From the NCBI RefSeq assembly GCF_028823535.1, contig NZ_JAQIYM010000011.1, positions 124,001 to 188,000 of the forward strand: 64,000 nt of DNA. Reading direction: 5' to 3'. The position numbers and the translations under genes are program-made. The DNA is from Pseudomonas serbica (GTDB lineage Bacteria > Pseudomonadota > Gammaproteobacteria > Pseudomonadales > Pseudomonadaceae). This document shows positions 15,395-24,556 of this stretch, piece after piece (within the stretch, counting starts at the first letter, position 1; each line of letters begins with the position of its first letter). Below the pieces are notes generated by a model that searched no databases, was not told the origin of the DNA, and saw only the letters and a program-made list of their open reading frames with translations.

Positions 15395-15842
15395 GCTTAT
15401 CTCCACAACGTCATGTCAAATGAGGAGGGTGTCATGTGTGTCGACGAGGACGATCCATACCTGTTGTCTTGAGTTCGTCTGTACGGCTCAAGGGTGGGCT
15501 GAACGCTTGAAAGGGCGTTGGGCCACTGGTTTGCAATCGCAGACAAATGCCCGACTCCATTCATGCAATGAGAATGGCATCACATTAATGGCTATTGGAT
15601 AGTGCGAATATCAGGTTGCACCTGATTGTTGCTAGGGGAATCCCTTACGGTGGGGAACCAACTGCGCAAACTACGGTCGCGGCGAGAAGAATGCAGCGGA
15701 TGAAATGACAAGGCCAGTAAAGCATGATGTTAATTTGACATCAATGCCCGGGCGTGGCATTTGCCAAGGGGTCAAGGTCCGGCAATAGCAGCCGATACCC
15801 CTCTATCCAGTGAATTCATCCGAACAAGCCCAGGAGTGATTG
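15395..15842. other. Divergent intergenic region between HPt-like gene and cheV
   Basis: These 448 bp hold no gene of normal size. A 12-codon reading frame at 15434-15472 has AGGAGG 5 bp before its ATG. Two dyads are visible: ATCAGG/CCTGAT around 15610 and TGATGT/ACATCA around 15724-15742. Base composition is more AT-rich than the coding flanks. Confidence 0.4.
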
Positions 15843-16778
15843 ATGGCCGGCATTCTCGATACGGTAGACCAGCGTACGCAACTTGTGGGTGAGAATCGCC
15901 TGGAAATTCTCATGTTCCGCCTTGCCGGGCGGCAATTGTTCGCGATCAACGTGTTCAAAGTGCAGGAAGTCCTGCAACTGCCGAAGTTGACCCTGATGCC
16001 CCAGCGCCACCCCTTCGTGTGCGGCGTGGTCAATCTGCGCGGCCAGACCCTGCCGGTCATCGACCTGTCCCAGGCTATCGGCATGCGTCCGCTGGTGCCA
16101 GGCCCTGGCAGCACGATCATCGTCACCGAGTACAACCGCTCGGTCCAGGCCTTCCTGGTCGGGGGCGTGGACCGTATCGTCAACATGAACTGGGAGGCAA
16201 TCCTGCCGCCGCCGAGCAGCGCCGGTCGGCAACATTACCTGACCGCTATCAGCAAGGTGGATGATCAGTTGGTGGAGATCATCGACGTCGAGAAAGTCCT
16301 CGCCGAAATCGTGCCTTACAACGCCAGGGTCTCCCGGGAAAAACTCGAAGATCCGGTGCTGGAACGCGCCCGTGGCCGCGAAGTGCTGCTGGTGGACGAC
16401 TCAAATGTGGCGCTGGCGCAGTTGCGCGATACCCTGGGGCAACTGGGCGTGAAGATGCACATCGCCAGCGATGGCTTGAAGGCACTGAACATGCTCAAGG
16501 CCTGGGCGGACACAGGCGTCAACATGACCGACAAACTGCTGATGGTATTCACCGACGCGGAAATGCCGGAAATGGACGGCTATCGCCTGACCACCGAAAT
16601 CCGCAACGATCCGCGGCTGCGTGGCCTTTATGTGGTGCTGCACACGTCCCTGTCCGGCAGCTTCAACGAGTCAATGGTGAAGAAGGTTGGCTGTGACGAC
16701 TTTCTTTCCAAGTTTCAGCCGGACAAGTTGGTTGATGTGGTGCGTCAGCGTTTGGTGCGGGATGTGGTGCCGGCCTGA
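15843..16778 (+). CDS. cheV: Chemotaxis coupling protein CheV
   Basis: The 311-residue protein couples a CheW-like domain (residues about 15-165: ENRLEILMFRLAGRQLFAIN, VVNLRGQTLPVIDL) to a C-terminal receiver (VLLVDDSNVALAQL, phosphoacceptor in VFTDAEMPEMDGYRL, K in FLSKFQPDKL). CheV links chemoreceptors to CheA and is tuned by phosphorylation. ATG at 15843 was chosen because GGAG lies 7 bp upstream; the TTG before it is not needed. It is not in a che operon; a chemoreceptor lies far away at 42682-44163. Confidence 0.95.
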   Translation: MAGILDTVDQRTQLVGENRLEILMFRLAGRQLFAINVFKVQEVLQLPKLTLMPQRHPFVCGVVNLRGQTLPVIDLSQAIGMRPLVPGPGSTIIVTEYNRSVQAFLVGGVDRIVNMNWEAILPPPSSAGRQHYLTAISKVDDQLVEIIDVEKVLAEIVPYNARVSREKLEDPVLERARGREVLLVDDSNVALAQLRDTLGQLGVKMHIASDGLKALNMLKAWADTGVNMTDKLLMVFTDAEMPEMDGYRLTTEIRNDPRLRGLYVVLHTSLSGSFNESMVKKVGCDDFLSKFQPDKLVDVVRQRLVRDVVPA

Positions 16779-16832
16779 CAGCTGGCCTCTGGACAACGCG
16801 GTTACTAAACAGCGCGCGTCATCGTTGACGTC

Positions 16833-16857
16833 CTTCGCTGGCAAGCCAGCTCCTACA
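16833..16857. repeat. Single REP element
   Basis: One copy of the CTTCGCTGGCAAGCCAGCTC repeat ending CTACA lies between cheV and the MOSC gene. It matches the arms of the REPINs at 20825-20900 and 38693-38769. Confidence 0.85.
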
Positions 16858-16981
16858 GTGGATCGGGTATGGCCGCGATAGATGGGGCGGCTGTCGGGCC
16901 GCCATCGTGGCAATGCGGCGACCTTTGATTCGCTGATCAAGCTCGTATAGGGTGGCGTTTTTGTCCATCAGGGAGTTGGTC

Positions 16982-17788
16982 ATGTTGCGTCTGAGCGCGC
17001 TGTATCGTTATCCGTTGAAATCCGGCAAAGGCGAGATCCTGCAGCAGGTCGGCCTCGACAAGCTGGGCCTGGACGGTGATCGACGCTGGATGCTGGTGGA
17101 TGAAGCCAGTGGGCGTTTCCTGACTCAGCGCGCAGTGGCGCAGATGAGCCAGCTGTCGGCGTTGTGGAATGCCGAAGGTGGCTTGACCCTCGACGCCCCC
17201 GGCCATTCGCCGATCGAGGTCGCCTTGCCCGCCAGTGACGCTCAATTGCGTGGCGTGACGATCTGGCGTGACAGCTTGCGCGTACCCGATGCCGGCGACG
17301 CGGCGGGTGCCTGGGTCAGTCGGTTCATCGGCAAGCCGACGCGCCTGGTGCAGGTGCCGCTGGATCGTGCACGGATCACCGAATCGGGTTATGGCAAGGA
17401 CGACGATCAGGTGGCCTTCGCCGATGGCTACCCGCTGTTGCTGATTGGCCAGGCGTCGCTGGAAGACCTGTCGCAACGCGTCGGCCGCCCGCTGGAAATG
17501 CTGCGTTTCCGGCCAAACCTGGTGATCGAGGGCTGCGAGGCGTATGCCGAGGATGGCTGGAAGCGCCTGCGCATTGGCGATGTCGAGTTCCGCGTGGTCA
17601 AGCCCTGTTCACGCTGCATCATGACTACCGTCGATCCGCAAACCGGCGAGCGTAGCGCTGACCGCGAACCCTTTGCCACGTTGCAGAAGTACCGTACCGA
17701 AGCCAATGGCGCGATGTTCGGGCAGAACCTGGTCAACGACGGTAATGGCTGGCTCGAAGTCGGCATGCCGGTTACCGTTCTCGAATAA
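16982..17788 (+). CDS. MOSC domain-containing protein (YcbX/mARC-like)
   Basis: The 268-residue product has an N-terminal MOSC_N beta-barrel domain (MLRLSALYRYPLKSGKGE) and a MOSC domain with the molybdenum-cofactor ligand cysteine in VKPCSRCIMTTVDPQTGE. Related proteins, YcbX and mARC, reduce N-hydroxylated compounds using Mo cofactor, though without the ferredoxin domain that E. coli YcbX carries. GGGAG lies 7 bp upstream of ATG 16982. A strong terminator follows directly. Confidence 0.92.
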   Translation: MLRLSALYRYPLKSGKGEILQQVGLDKLGLDGDRRWMLVDEASGRFLTQRAVAQMSQLSALWNAEGGLTLDAPGHSPIEVALPASDAQLRGVTIWRDSLRVPDAGDAAGAWVSRFIGKPTRLVQVPLDRARITESGYGKDDDQVAFADGYPLLLIGQASLEDLSQRVGRPLEMLRFRPNLVIEGCEAYAEDGWKRLRIGDVEFRVVKPCSRCIMTTVDPQTGERSADREPFATLQKYRTEANGAMFGQNLVNDGNGWLEVGMPVTVLE

Positions 17789-17801
17789 ACGCCCTTCAAT
17801 G

Positions 17802-17837
17802 AAAAATGCCCGTGTCGATGGACACGGGCATTTTTTT
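17802..17837. terminator. Strong bidirectional terminator
   Basis: AAAAATGCCCGTGTC pairs with its complement around a GATG loop and is followed by seven T residues. It serves the MOSC gene and the convergent ppnP. Confidence 0.92.
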
Positions 17838-17855
17838 CGCGGTAAACCCGGGGTT

Positions 17856-18140
17856 TTAGCCGCGGTATTCGCACAGGTAGGCCGTGTCGACGGCCACTTT
17901 GAGCTGGAACTTGCTGTTGGCAGGCACGTTGAACTGGCTGCCGGCAGCGAAGGTTTCCCAATCGGTGCTGTCCGGGAGCTTGACGGTCAGGGCGCCGGAT
18001 ACCACGTGCATGATTTCACGCTGGCTGGTGCCGAATTCGTATTCGCCCGGGGCCATGACGCCGATGGTCGCTGGACCTTCGGCAGTGCCAAAGGCGATCG
18101 ACTTGACGGTGCCGTCGAAGTACTCGTTGACTTTAAACAT
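17856..18140 (-). CDS. ppnP: Pyrimidine/purine nucleoside phosphorylase
   Basis: The 94-residue cupin-fold protein matches PpnP (YaiE, DUF1255), which phosphorolyses several nucleosides. Signatures are MFKVNEYFDGTVKSIAF, the conserved PGEYEFGTSQREIMHVVSG and the C-terminal YLCEY. GAGG lies 9 bp upstream of the ATG. It is monocistronic and faces the shared terminator. Confidence 0.95.
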   Translation of the reverse strand: MFKVNEYFDGTVKSIAFGTAEGPATIGVMAPGEYEFGTSQREIMHVVSGALTVKLPDSTDWETFAAGSQFNVPANSKFQLKVAVDTAYLCEYRG

Positions 18141-18209
18141 GGGCGATTCCTCGAAAAGGGCTTAAAAGGGCCGGCCAGTATGCACAAGGCCCAAGGCCGA
18201 GTCACCTCT

Positions 18210-18752
18210 CTAGAGCGGCAGGACAAGGGGCAACAGGCGTGCGGTATTGCGCGCGTCTTCCAGCGCCCGGTGTTGCTGGCCGGTGAACTGCAGCCCCGCC
18301 AGCTGCAGGGCGCCGTTGAGCCCCAGCGGTCGTTCCAGGCGCCGGGCCTTGGCAAAGCGCTGTTTGAGGTTCATGTGCGGCACGTTGCTCAAAACGCTGT
18401 CGAAGGGCAGGCGCTGCCATTCCTGGAGCAACTGTTTGCGATCGTAGTCGCCCCAGCTGACCCAGCCTTCAAGCCGTGAGTGGTGCTGGCCCAACCAGCG
18501 TTCGAATAATGGCCAGACCTCGCCCAGGGGCTGTGCGGCATCGATGTTGGCCTGGGTGATGTGCGTCAGCTCCCGGCAAAACGGCGTCAACAGGGGGCGG
18601 CGCAACGGGCGCACGAAACGCTGGAAGTAATCCAGCTCGCGGCCTTTGCGATCCACCAGGGTGGCACCGATTTCGATGATTTCCATTTCCGTTATGGGCC
18701 AACCACCCTCATCGGTGGTGGCTTCCAGATCAATGACCAACCAGTGAGGCAT
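18210..18752 (-). CDS. DEDDh-family 3'-5' exonuclease
   Basis: The 180-residue product has the exonuclease motifs of the DnaQ/RNase T superfamily: Exo I VIDLEATTDEGG, Exo II in the WVSWGDYDRKQL region, and Exo III HRALEDARNTARL with the catalytic His and Asp. It resembles ERI1/KapD-like stand-alone exonucleases. ATG at 18752 begins directly before the first strand (MPHWLVIDLEAT); a TTG extension to 18800 adds residues without domain character. Nucleic-acid substrate unknown. It follows atuF by 71 bp on the same strand but is not part of the terpene pathway. Confidence 0.9.
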   Translation of the reverse strand: MPHWLVIDLEATTDEGGWPITEMEIIEIGATLVDRKGRELDYFQRFVRPLRRPLLTPFCRELTHITQANIDAAQPLGEVWPLFERWLGQHHSRLEGWVSWGDYDRKQLLQEWQRLPFDSVLSNVPHMNLKQRFAKARRLERPLGLNGALQLAGLQFTGQQHRALEDARNTARLLPLVLPL

Positions 18753-18823
18753 CGCAGGGTTCCCGGTATCCGCGTGCTGATAGGGCTTGAGCGTAGCCAA
18801 ACCCGACAGTTACGCCTAGCGAC

Positions 18824-20785
18824 TTATTCGACCTCCAACAAAATCTGACGGTTTTTCACCTGATCGCCGATTTGTACCTGCAAGCGCTTGAGCACGCCGT
18901 CGATGCCTGCCTTGAGCGGGTGTTCCATTTTCATCGCCTCCAGCACCACCAGCAATTGGCCTTTGCTGACCTTGCTGCCTTCACTGACCAGCACGTCGAT
19001 GACCGCACCGTCCATGGGCGCCTTGAGGGTGCCGCAGCTGACGTTGGCCTGGCTGCGAACCGGTGCTTGAGTGCGATCCACCAGTTGCAGGCTGCCGGGG
19101 CGGGTGAATAGCCAGAGTCGTCCGGCTTCGAGACGGTAGGCATGACGTTGGCGGATGCCGTCGATTTCCAGGGTGGCCCAGCGACCATCGCACTCGATGA
19201 CGTTCAGGTTGAGCATCTGTGTGGCGACTTGAATCCGGTACGGTTGCCCTGGCACCGTGTTGAGTTGCACGGGCCAGTCCTGACCCTCCAGGCCGATGCG
19301 GTAGTGCAGCGGCACACTGGCGTTGTTGCGCCAACCGGCCAGCGCGGCCGGATGAATCCGTGCCGACCCGTGATAGAACAGCGCCGCCGCAATCGCCAGC
19401 GTTTCGGCGCTGGGTACATGGGCCTGCAGGCAGGCATGGTCGGCGAAATGGGTCGCAATGAACCCGGTGCTGAATTCGCCACTGATGAACTGCGGATGTT
19501 GCAGCAGGCCCGCCAGCAACTGCTGATTGCTTGGCAGGCCCAACAGGACGCTGTCCTGCACCGCGCGCAGCAGCTTGCGTCGGGCTTCTTCACGGGTCGC
19601 GCCGTGGGCGATGATCTTGCCCAGCATCGAATCGTAGAACGGGCTGACGTGCTGCCCTTGCGTCAGCCCATGGTCGATGCGTACGCCGCTCTGCAGCGCC
19701 GGTTCCCAGGAGGCGATGCGCCCGGTTTGCGGAACAAAGCCCTGGGCCGGGTCTTCGGCGTACAAGCGCACTTCCATGGCGTGACCGCTGATTAGCACCT
19801 GCTCCTGGCGCAACGCAAGCGGCAGACCTTCGGCCACGTGCAGTTGCCAGGCCACCAGATCCAGCCCGGTGATCAGTTCGGTGACCGGGTGTTCCACCTG
19901 CAGCCGGGTGTTCATTTCCAGGAAATAGAACTGTCCGCGGGCATCGAGGAGGAATTCCACGGTACCGGCGCCGACGTAGTTCACCGCACGACCGGCCTTG
20001 AGCGCCGCTTCGCCCATGGCCTGGCGCAGCTCGGCGGTCATGATCGGGCAGGGCGCTTCCTCGATGACTTTCTGATGGCGGCGCTGGATGGAACAGTCGC
20101 GTTCGCCCAGGTAGATGAGGTTGCCTTGGTGATCGCCGAACAGTTGCACCTCGACGTGACGCGGGTCGATCAATGCCTGTTCGAGGATCAGTTCATCGCT
20201 GCCGAATCCATGCAGGGCTTCTGAGCGTGCGGTGCGGATCTGCGCCAGCAACTCGCCGGCATCGTGCACCAGGCGCATGCCACGTCCACCGCCGCCGGCA
20301 CTGGCCTTGATCATCAGCGGGTAGCCGATGCGTTCGGCTTCGCGGCTGAGCGTCGCGTCGTCCTGTTCGGCGCCCTGATAGCCGTTGATGCAGGGCACAC
20401 CGGCGTCGAGCATGGCGAGTTTCGACAGCCGTTTGCTGCCCATCAGTTCGATGGCTTCGGGGCTGGGCCCGATGAAGGTGATGCCGGCGTCCTGGCAGGC
20501 GCGGGCGAAACCGGCATTTTCCGAGAGGAAACCGTAGCCCGGATGGATGGCGTCGGCCCCGGTACGTCGGGCCGCGTCGATGATCGCCGGGATGTTCAGG
20601 TAGGACTGTTGCACCGGGGCCGGGCCGATGTTTACCGCTTCGTCGGCCATGTGCACGTGCAGGGCGTCGGCGTCGGCATCGCTGAAGACGGCGACGGTGC
20701 GGTAGCCCAGGACCTGGGCGGTGCGCTGGATGCGGCAGGCGATTTCACCGCGGTTGGCGATCAGGATCTTGCTGAATCCGGGCAT
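18824..20785 (-). CDS. atuF: Geranyl-CoA carboxylase biotin-containing (alpha) subunit
   Basis: The 653-residue product is a biotin-dependent acyl-CoA carboxylase alpha subunit: biotin carboxylase domain (ILIANRGEIACRI, HPGYGFLSENA, KASAGGGGRGMRLV, NTRLQVEHPVTE), a BT linker and a C-terminal biotinyl domain with the modified Lys in LEAMKMEHPL. With AtuC it carboxylates the gamma-methyl of geranyl-CoA in acyclic terpene degradation. By sequence alone a methylcrotonyl-CoA carboxylase cannot be excluded; the assignment rests on AtuA and TetR genes in the same cluster. A REPIN separates it from atuE, so it may have weaker or separate expression. Confidence 0.88.
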   Translation of the reverse strand: MPGFSKILIANRGEIACRIQRTAQVLGYRTVAVFSDADADALHVHMADEAVNIGPAPVQQSYLNIPAIIDAARRTGADAIHPGYGFLSENAGFARACQDAGITFIGPSPEAIELMGSKRLSKLAMLDAGVPCINGYQGAEQDDATLSREAERIGYPLMIKASAGGGGRGMRLVHDAGELLAQIRTARSEALHGFGSDELILEQALIDPRHVEVQLFGDHQGNLIYLGERDCSIQRRHQKVIEEAPCPIMTAELRQAMGEAALKAGRAVNYVGAGTVEFLLDARGQFYFLEMNTRLQVEHPVTELITGLDLVAWQLHVAEGLPLALRQEQVLISGHAMEVRLYAEDPAQGFVPQTGRIASWEPALQSGVRIDHGLTQGQHVSPFYDSMLGKIIAHGATREEARRKLLRAVQDSVLLGLPSNQQLLAGLLQHPQFISGEFSTGFIATHFADHACLQAHVPSAETLAIAAALFYHGSARIHPAALAGWRNNASVPLHYRIGLEGQDWPVQLNTVPGQPYRIQVATQMLNLNVIECDGRWATLEIDGIRQRHAYRLEAGRLWLFTRPGSLQLVDRTQAPVRSQANVSCGTLKAPMDGAVIDVLVSEGSKVSKGQLLVVLEAMKMEHPLKAGIDGVLKRLQVQIGDQVKNRQILLEVE

Positions 20786-20824
20786 GTTCTATTCCCTGGG
20801 TTTTTGCGGTGAATGTGAGGGCCT

Positions 20825-20900
20825 CTTCGCTGGCAAGCCAGCTCCTACAGGGGATGAGTGGTCGACGCAGACCCTTGTAGGAGCTGGCTTGCCAGCGAAG
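20825..20900. repeat. REPIN (inverted pair of REP elements)
   Basis: Two 25-bp arms, CTTCGCTGGCAAGCCAGCTC-type at 20825-20849 and its exact complement at 20876-20900, face each other across a 26-bp spacer. It sits between atuE and atuF inside the operon. Confidence 0.92.
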
Positions 20901-20903
20901 CTT

Positions 20904-21701
20904 TTAAGGGGCCCACCCCGGCTTGCGCTTTTGCACGAAGGCCAGGGTTCCCTCGACGCCTTCAGCCCCGGTCACCGCTTCGCTGAACCACTCGGCCGCC
21001 TGATCCAGCAGCTCATCCGACGGCTGGCCCACACTGGCCAGCAACAGTTTTTTGGTCGCCGCATTCGCCCCCGGCGCACAACACAACACATGGGCCAGCA
21101 CCTCATCGAGCCGCTCGGCCAACGCCTGGGCATCGTGCTCGACAAAATGCACCAGCCCCATCCGCCGCGCCTGGGTGCCGTCGAAACGTGCCGCCGTCAG
21201 GGCCAGCCGGCGTGCCTGGGTCAGGCCGATGCGCTGGACCACGAACGGCGCGATCTGCGCTGGCAACAGGCCGAGGCTGGTTTCCGGCAGGCCGAACTGC
21301 GCCTGGTGATCGGCCAGGGCAATGTCGCTGACACAAGCCAAACCGAAGCCACCGCCGAGCACCGCGCCTTGCAATACCGTGATCACCACTTGCGGCGCAT
21401 GCTGCACCTCTTGCAGCAACGCACCGAACAGCCGATTCAGATCGCGGTGCGCGCCTGGGCCCTGGGCACGCGCGTTGGCCATGTCCTTGATGTCGCCGCC
21501 GGCACAGAAGTGTCCGCCGGCACCGCCGATCACCAAGGCCCGAATTGCCCGGTCATCGTGCACCGCCGCCAGCACCGCACGCAGCTCGCTGACCATTTGC
21601 AAGCTCATGGCGTTGCGACTGTCGGGTCGATTGAGCGTGATGTGCAGCACAGCGTTGTGCAGTTCGAGCAGCAGGGTCTGGCAAATCGGCAGGGTACTCA
21701 T
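20904..21701 (-). CDS. atuE: Isohexenylglutaconyl-CoA hydratase (crotonase family)
   Basis: The 265-residue crotonase has the family oxyanion and active-site regions: NRPDSRNAMSLQMV, GGAGGHFCAGGDIKDM, and GAVLGGGFGLACVSDIALAD followed by FGLPETSLGLLP. In the Atu pathway it hydrates isohexenylglutaconyl-CoA. The ATG at 21701 overlaps the atuD stop by 4 bp, so the start is clear; a longer open frame upstream is the shadow of atuD. LiuC-type methylglutaconyl-CoA hydratase is the nearest alternative. Confidence 0.88.
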   Translation of the reverse strand: MSTLPICQTLLLELHNAVLHITLNRPDSRNAMSLQMVSELRAVLAAVHDDRAIRALVIGGAGGHFCAGGDIKDMANARAQGPGAHRDLNRLFGALLQEVQHAPQVVITVLQGAVLGGGFGLACVSDIALADHQAQFGLPETSLGLLPAQIAPFVVQRIGLTQARRLALTAARFDGTQARRMGLVHFVEHDAQALAERLDEVLAHVLCCAPGANAATKKLLLASVGQPSDELLDQAAEWFSEAVTGAEGVEGTLAFVQKRKPGWAP

Positions 21702-22855
21702 TTCTTTTTCCCCGGCAGGATGCCCATGAGCTTGCAGATGATCCCCAGCATGATTTCGTCCGCGCCGCCGCCGATCGACACCAGGCGCACATCGCGGTAG
21801 GCGCGGGCCACCGGGTTGTCCCACATGAAGCCCATGCCGCCCCAATATTGCAGGCAGCTGTCGCTGACCTCGCGGCCCAGGCGACCGGCCTTGAGCTTGG
21901 CCATGGACGCCAGGCGCGTGACGTCCTGGCCCTTGATGTATTGCTCGGTGGCTTGATAGACCAGCGCCCGCAGGCATTCGATCTCGGTTTGCAGTTCGGC
22001 CAGGCGAAAGTGAATGACCTGGTTGTCGATCAACGCACTGCCGAAGGTCTTGCGCTCCTTGCAATATTCGATGGTGCTGTCGACGCAATACTCCAGCCCC
22101 TTGATCATGTTGGCCGCACCGAACAGGCGTTCCTCCTGGAACTGCAGCATCTGCATCATGAACCCCGCGCCTTCATGGCCGATGCGGTTGCGCTGTGGCA
22201 CCCGTACATTGTCGAAAAACACCTGGGCGGTTTCCGAGCTGCGCATGCCCAGTTTGTCCAGGTGCGAGCTGAGGCTGATGCCGGGGCTGTTCATCGGCAC
22301 CATGATCAGCGATTTGTTGATGTGCGGTTTGTCGTCCGAGGTGTTGGCCAGCAGGCAGATGAAGTCGGCGCTCGGCGAGTTGGTGATCCACATCTTGCTG
22401 CCGTTGATCACGTAATCGTCGCCGTCCTTGCGCGCGCTGGTTTTCAAGCCGGCCACGTCGGAGCCGGCGCCGACTTCGGAGACGCCGATACAGCCGACTT
22501 GCTCGCCGCTGATGGCCGGGCGCAGGAACTCATCGCGCAGCTCATCGGAGCCGAAGCGGGCAAGGGCCGGGGTGCACATGTCGGTCTGCACGCCGATCGA
22601 CATGGGAATCCCGCCGCAATGAATGGTGCCGAACTCTTCGGCGGCGACGATCGAATAGCTGTAGTCCAGGCCCATGCCGCCGAACTTTTCCGGTTTGGAA
22701 ATGCCCAGCAGGCCCAGGTCGCCGGCCTTGCGAAAGATCTCGTGGATCGGAAAACGCCCGGCCTTTTCCCATTCCTCTACGTGCGGATTGATCTCGTGGT
22801 CGACGAATTGGCGAACGGTGCGACGCAGTGCTTCGTGTTCCTGGGTGAAGATCAT
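21698..22855 (-). CDS. atuD: Citronellyl-CoA dehydrogenase (acyl-CoA dehydrogenase family)
   Basis: The 385-residue FAD enzyme has an acyl-CoA dehydrogenase layout: N-terminal helices (LRRTVRQFVDHEINPHVEEW), the FAD-loop motif GVSEVGAGSDVAGLKT, and MWITNSPSADF, with the C-terminal QYWGGMGFMWDNPVARAYRD. In P. aeruginosa AtuD oxidises citronellyl-CoA to geranyl-CoA. It overlaps atuE by 4 bp and is separated from atuC by 84 bp that hold a palindromic repeat. Confidence 0.88.
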   Translation of the reverse strand: MIFTQEHEALRRTVRQFVDHEINPHVEEWEKAGRFPIHEIFRKAGDLGLLGISKPEKFGGMGLDYSYSIVAAEEFGTIHCGGIPMSIGVQTDMCTPALARFGSDELRDEFLRPAISGEQVGCIGVSEVGAGSDVAGLKTSARKDGDDYVINGSKMWITNSPSADFICLLANTSDDKPHINKSLIMVPMNSPGISLSSHLDKLGMRSSETAQVFFDNVRVPQRNRIGHEGAGFMMQMLQFQEERLFGAANMIKGLEYCVDSTIEYCKERKTFGSALIDNQVIHFRLAELQTEIECLRALVYQATEQYIKGQDVTRLASMAKLKAGRLGREVSDSCLQYWGGMGFMWDNPVARAYRDVRLVSIGGGADEIMLGIICKLMGILPGKKK

Positions 22856-22913
22856 TTTTATTGTTCTCCTGACGAATCTGATCGCTGATCGGGACGCCGC
22901 GCGTCCCTGGCTG

Positions 22914-22938
22914 CGTTCCCACGCGGAGCGTGGGAACG
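22914..22938. repeat. Palindromic repeat CGTTCCCACGC-GGA-GCGTGGGAACG
   Basis: An 11-bp perfect stem with a 3-bp loop lies between atuC and atuD, next to a smaller hairpin GGGACG/CGTCCC at 22891-22907. It resembles a common dispersed Pseudomonas palindrome and lacks a T-run, so it is not a standard terminator. It may affect mRNA stability. Confidence 0.75.
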
Positions 22939-22939
22939 A

Positions 22940-24553
22940 TCACCGGGCTACACCAAAACTGTTGGCTTGCAGCGGCCGCACCTCGGCCTCCTGACAGATA
23001 TCGAGTAAGTAACCGAGCAGGGTCCGGGTATCCCTTGGATCGATCAGCCCGTCGTCCCACAGATTGGCGCTGCCATAGAGCGCCGTGGACTGGCTGTCGA
23101 GTTTCTGTGCGGTGACCTGTTCGAGCATATCGAGCATTTTCGGGTCAGGCACCAGGCCCTCCTTGGCCTGCTTGGCCTCGGTGACGATGCGCAGCACTTT
23201 GCCCGCCTGGGCGCCGCCCATCACGGCGGTGCGGCTGTTGGGCCAGGCGAAGATGAAGCGCGGGTCCAGGCCACGGCCGCACATTGCGTAGTTGCCGGCG
23301 CCATAGGAGCCGCCCACGACGATGGTCAGTTTCGCCACCCGCGCATTGGCCACGGCCTGGATCATCTTGGCGCCGTGCTTGATCACCCCTTGCTGCTCCG
23401 ATTCGGTGCCGACCATGAACCCCGTGGTGTTGTGGAAAAACAGCAGCGGCGTCTGGCTCTGGTCGCACAGCTGAATGAACTGCGCCGCCTTGCTCGCACC
23501 CTTGGGCGTGATCGGACCGTTGTTGCCGATGAACCCGCAGGCGTGCCCGTTGATTTTCAATTGACCGCAAACGGTCTGCTGATCGAACTCGGCCTTGAAC
23601 TCCAGGAAGTTAGAGCCGTCGGCGATTCGGGCGATGATTTCGCGCACGTCGTAGGGCTTTTTCGGATCATCGGGGATCAAGCCGAGCAATTCGTCGATGG
23701 GGTACAGCGGCTCCTGCCATTGCCTGGCTGGCAACACCGGCAAGCGCGTGTTCCAGGGCAGCAGGCTGACGATCTCGCGCACTTGTCGAACGCCGTCGGC
23801 ATCGTTCTCTGCCAGGTATTCGGCGGTGCCGGCGGTTTGCGCGTGCATCTCGGCGCCACCCAGTTCCTCGTCAGTGGCGACTTCGCCGGTGGCCGCTTTC
23901 AACAGCGGTGGGCCGGCCAGGAACAGCTTGGCCTTGCCGCGTACCACCACCACATAGTCCGACAGCCCCGGCTGGTAGGCGCCGCCGGCCGTCGCCGAGC
24001 CATGGACCACGGTAATTTGCGGCAGGCCCATGGCCGACATCCGTGCCTGGTTGGCAAAGGTGCGCGCGCCTTCGACGAAAATCTCCGCCGCATAATTGAG
24101 GTTGGCGCCGCCGCTCTCGGCGAGGGTAATCACCGGCAGTTTGTTTTCCATGGCGATCTGTTGCAGGCGCAGGGATTTTTTCAGGCCCGAGGGGGAAATG
24201 GTGCCGCCCTTGATCGCACTGTTGTTCGCCACCACCAGCACCCGCACACCCGACACGTAGCCGATCCCGGCGATCAAGCCGCCGCCGGCCGAACTGCCGT
24301 CCTTGTCATCGTGCAGCTTGTAGCCGGCCAGGCTCGCCAGTTCGAGAAACGGTGCGCCAGGGTCGAGCAACAGGTTGAGGCGGTCACGGGGCAGCAATTG
24401 ACCGCGTTTTTCGAACCTGGGCCTGGCGTCGGCGGCCTTGTCCAGCAGGTTCTGTTCAAGGTTGCGGACCTGCTCGACTGCGCCCAGCATGGCCGCGCGA
24501 TGGCGGGCGTACTGTTCGCTGTGGGGATCGAGTTGCGACTGGATCACCGGCAT
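22940..24553 (-). CDS. atuC: Geranyl-CoA carboxylase carboxyltransferase (beta) subunit
   Basis: The 537-residue product has the two crotonase-fold halves of an acyl-CoA carboxyltransferase: N half with ESGGANLNYAAEIF and HGSATAGGAYQPGLSDYVV, C half with NTTGFMVGTESEQQG and GGSYGAGNYAMCGRGLDP. It transfers carboxybiotin carbon to geranyl-CoA, partnered with AtuF. Several positions (GSATAGGAYQPGLSDY) differ from the usual methylcrotonyl enzyme pattern (GSCTAGGAYVPAMSDE), consistent with a larger substrate. The ATG lies 3 bp after the atuB stop. Confidence 0.9.
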   Translation of the reverse strand: MPVIQSQLDPHSEQYARHRAAMLGAVEQVRNLEQNLLDKAADARPRFEKRGQLLPRDRLNLLLDPGAPFLELASLAGYKLHDDKDGSSAGGGLIAGIGYVSGVRVLVVANNSAIKGGTISPSGLKKSLRLQQIAMENKLPVITLAESGGANLNYAAEIFVEGARTFANQARMSAMGLPQITVVHGSATAGGAYQPGLSDYVVVVRGKAKLFLAGPPLLKAATGEVATDEELGGAEMHAQTAGTAEYLAENDADGVRQVREIVSLLPWNTRLPVLPARQWQEPLYPIDELLGLIPDDPKKPYDVREIIARIADGSNFLEFKAEFDQQTVCGQLKINGHACGFIGNNGPITPKGASKAAQFIQLCDQSQTPLLFFHNTTGFMVGTESEQQGVIKHGAKMIQAVANARVAKLTIVVGGSYGAGNYAMCGRGLDPRFIFAWPNSRTAVMGGAQAGKVLRIVTEAKQAKEGLVPDPKMLDMLEQVTAQKLDSQSTALYGSANLWDDGLIDPRDTRTLLGYLLDICQEAEVRPLQANSFGVAR

Positions 24554-24556
24554 GGC

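Noticed and set aside
15755..15775. TGGCAT and TTGCC before cheV as a sigma-54 promoter
   Set aside because: The GG and GC elements are not 10 bp apart, so sigma-54 could not use it.
22891..22938. Palindromic repeats between atuC and atuD as a possible CRISPR remnant
   Set aside because: There is one palindrome and one unrelated hairpin, with no regular spacers and no cas genes; it matches dispersed Pseudomonas repeats.
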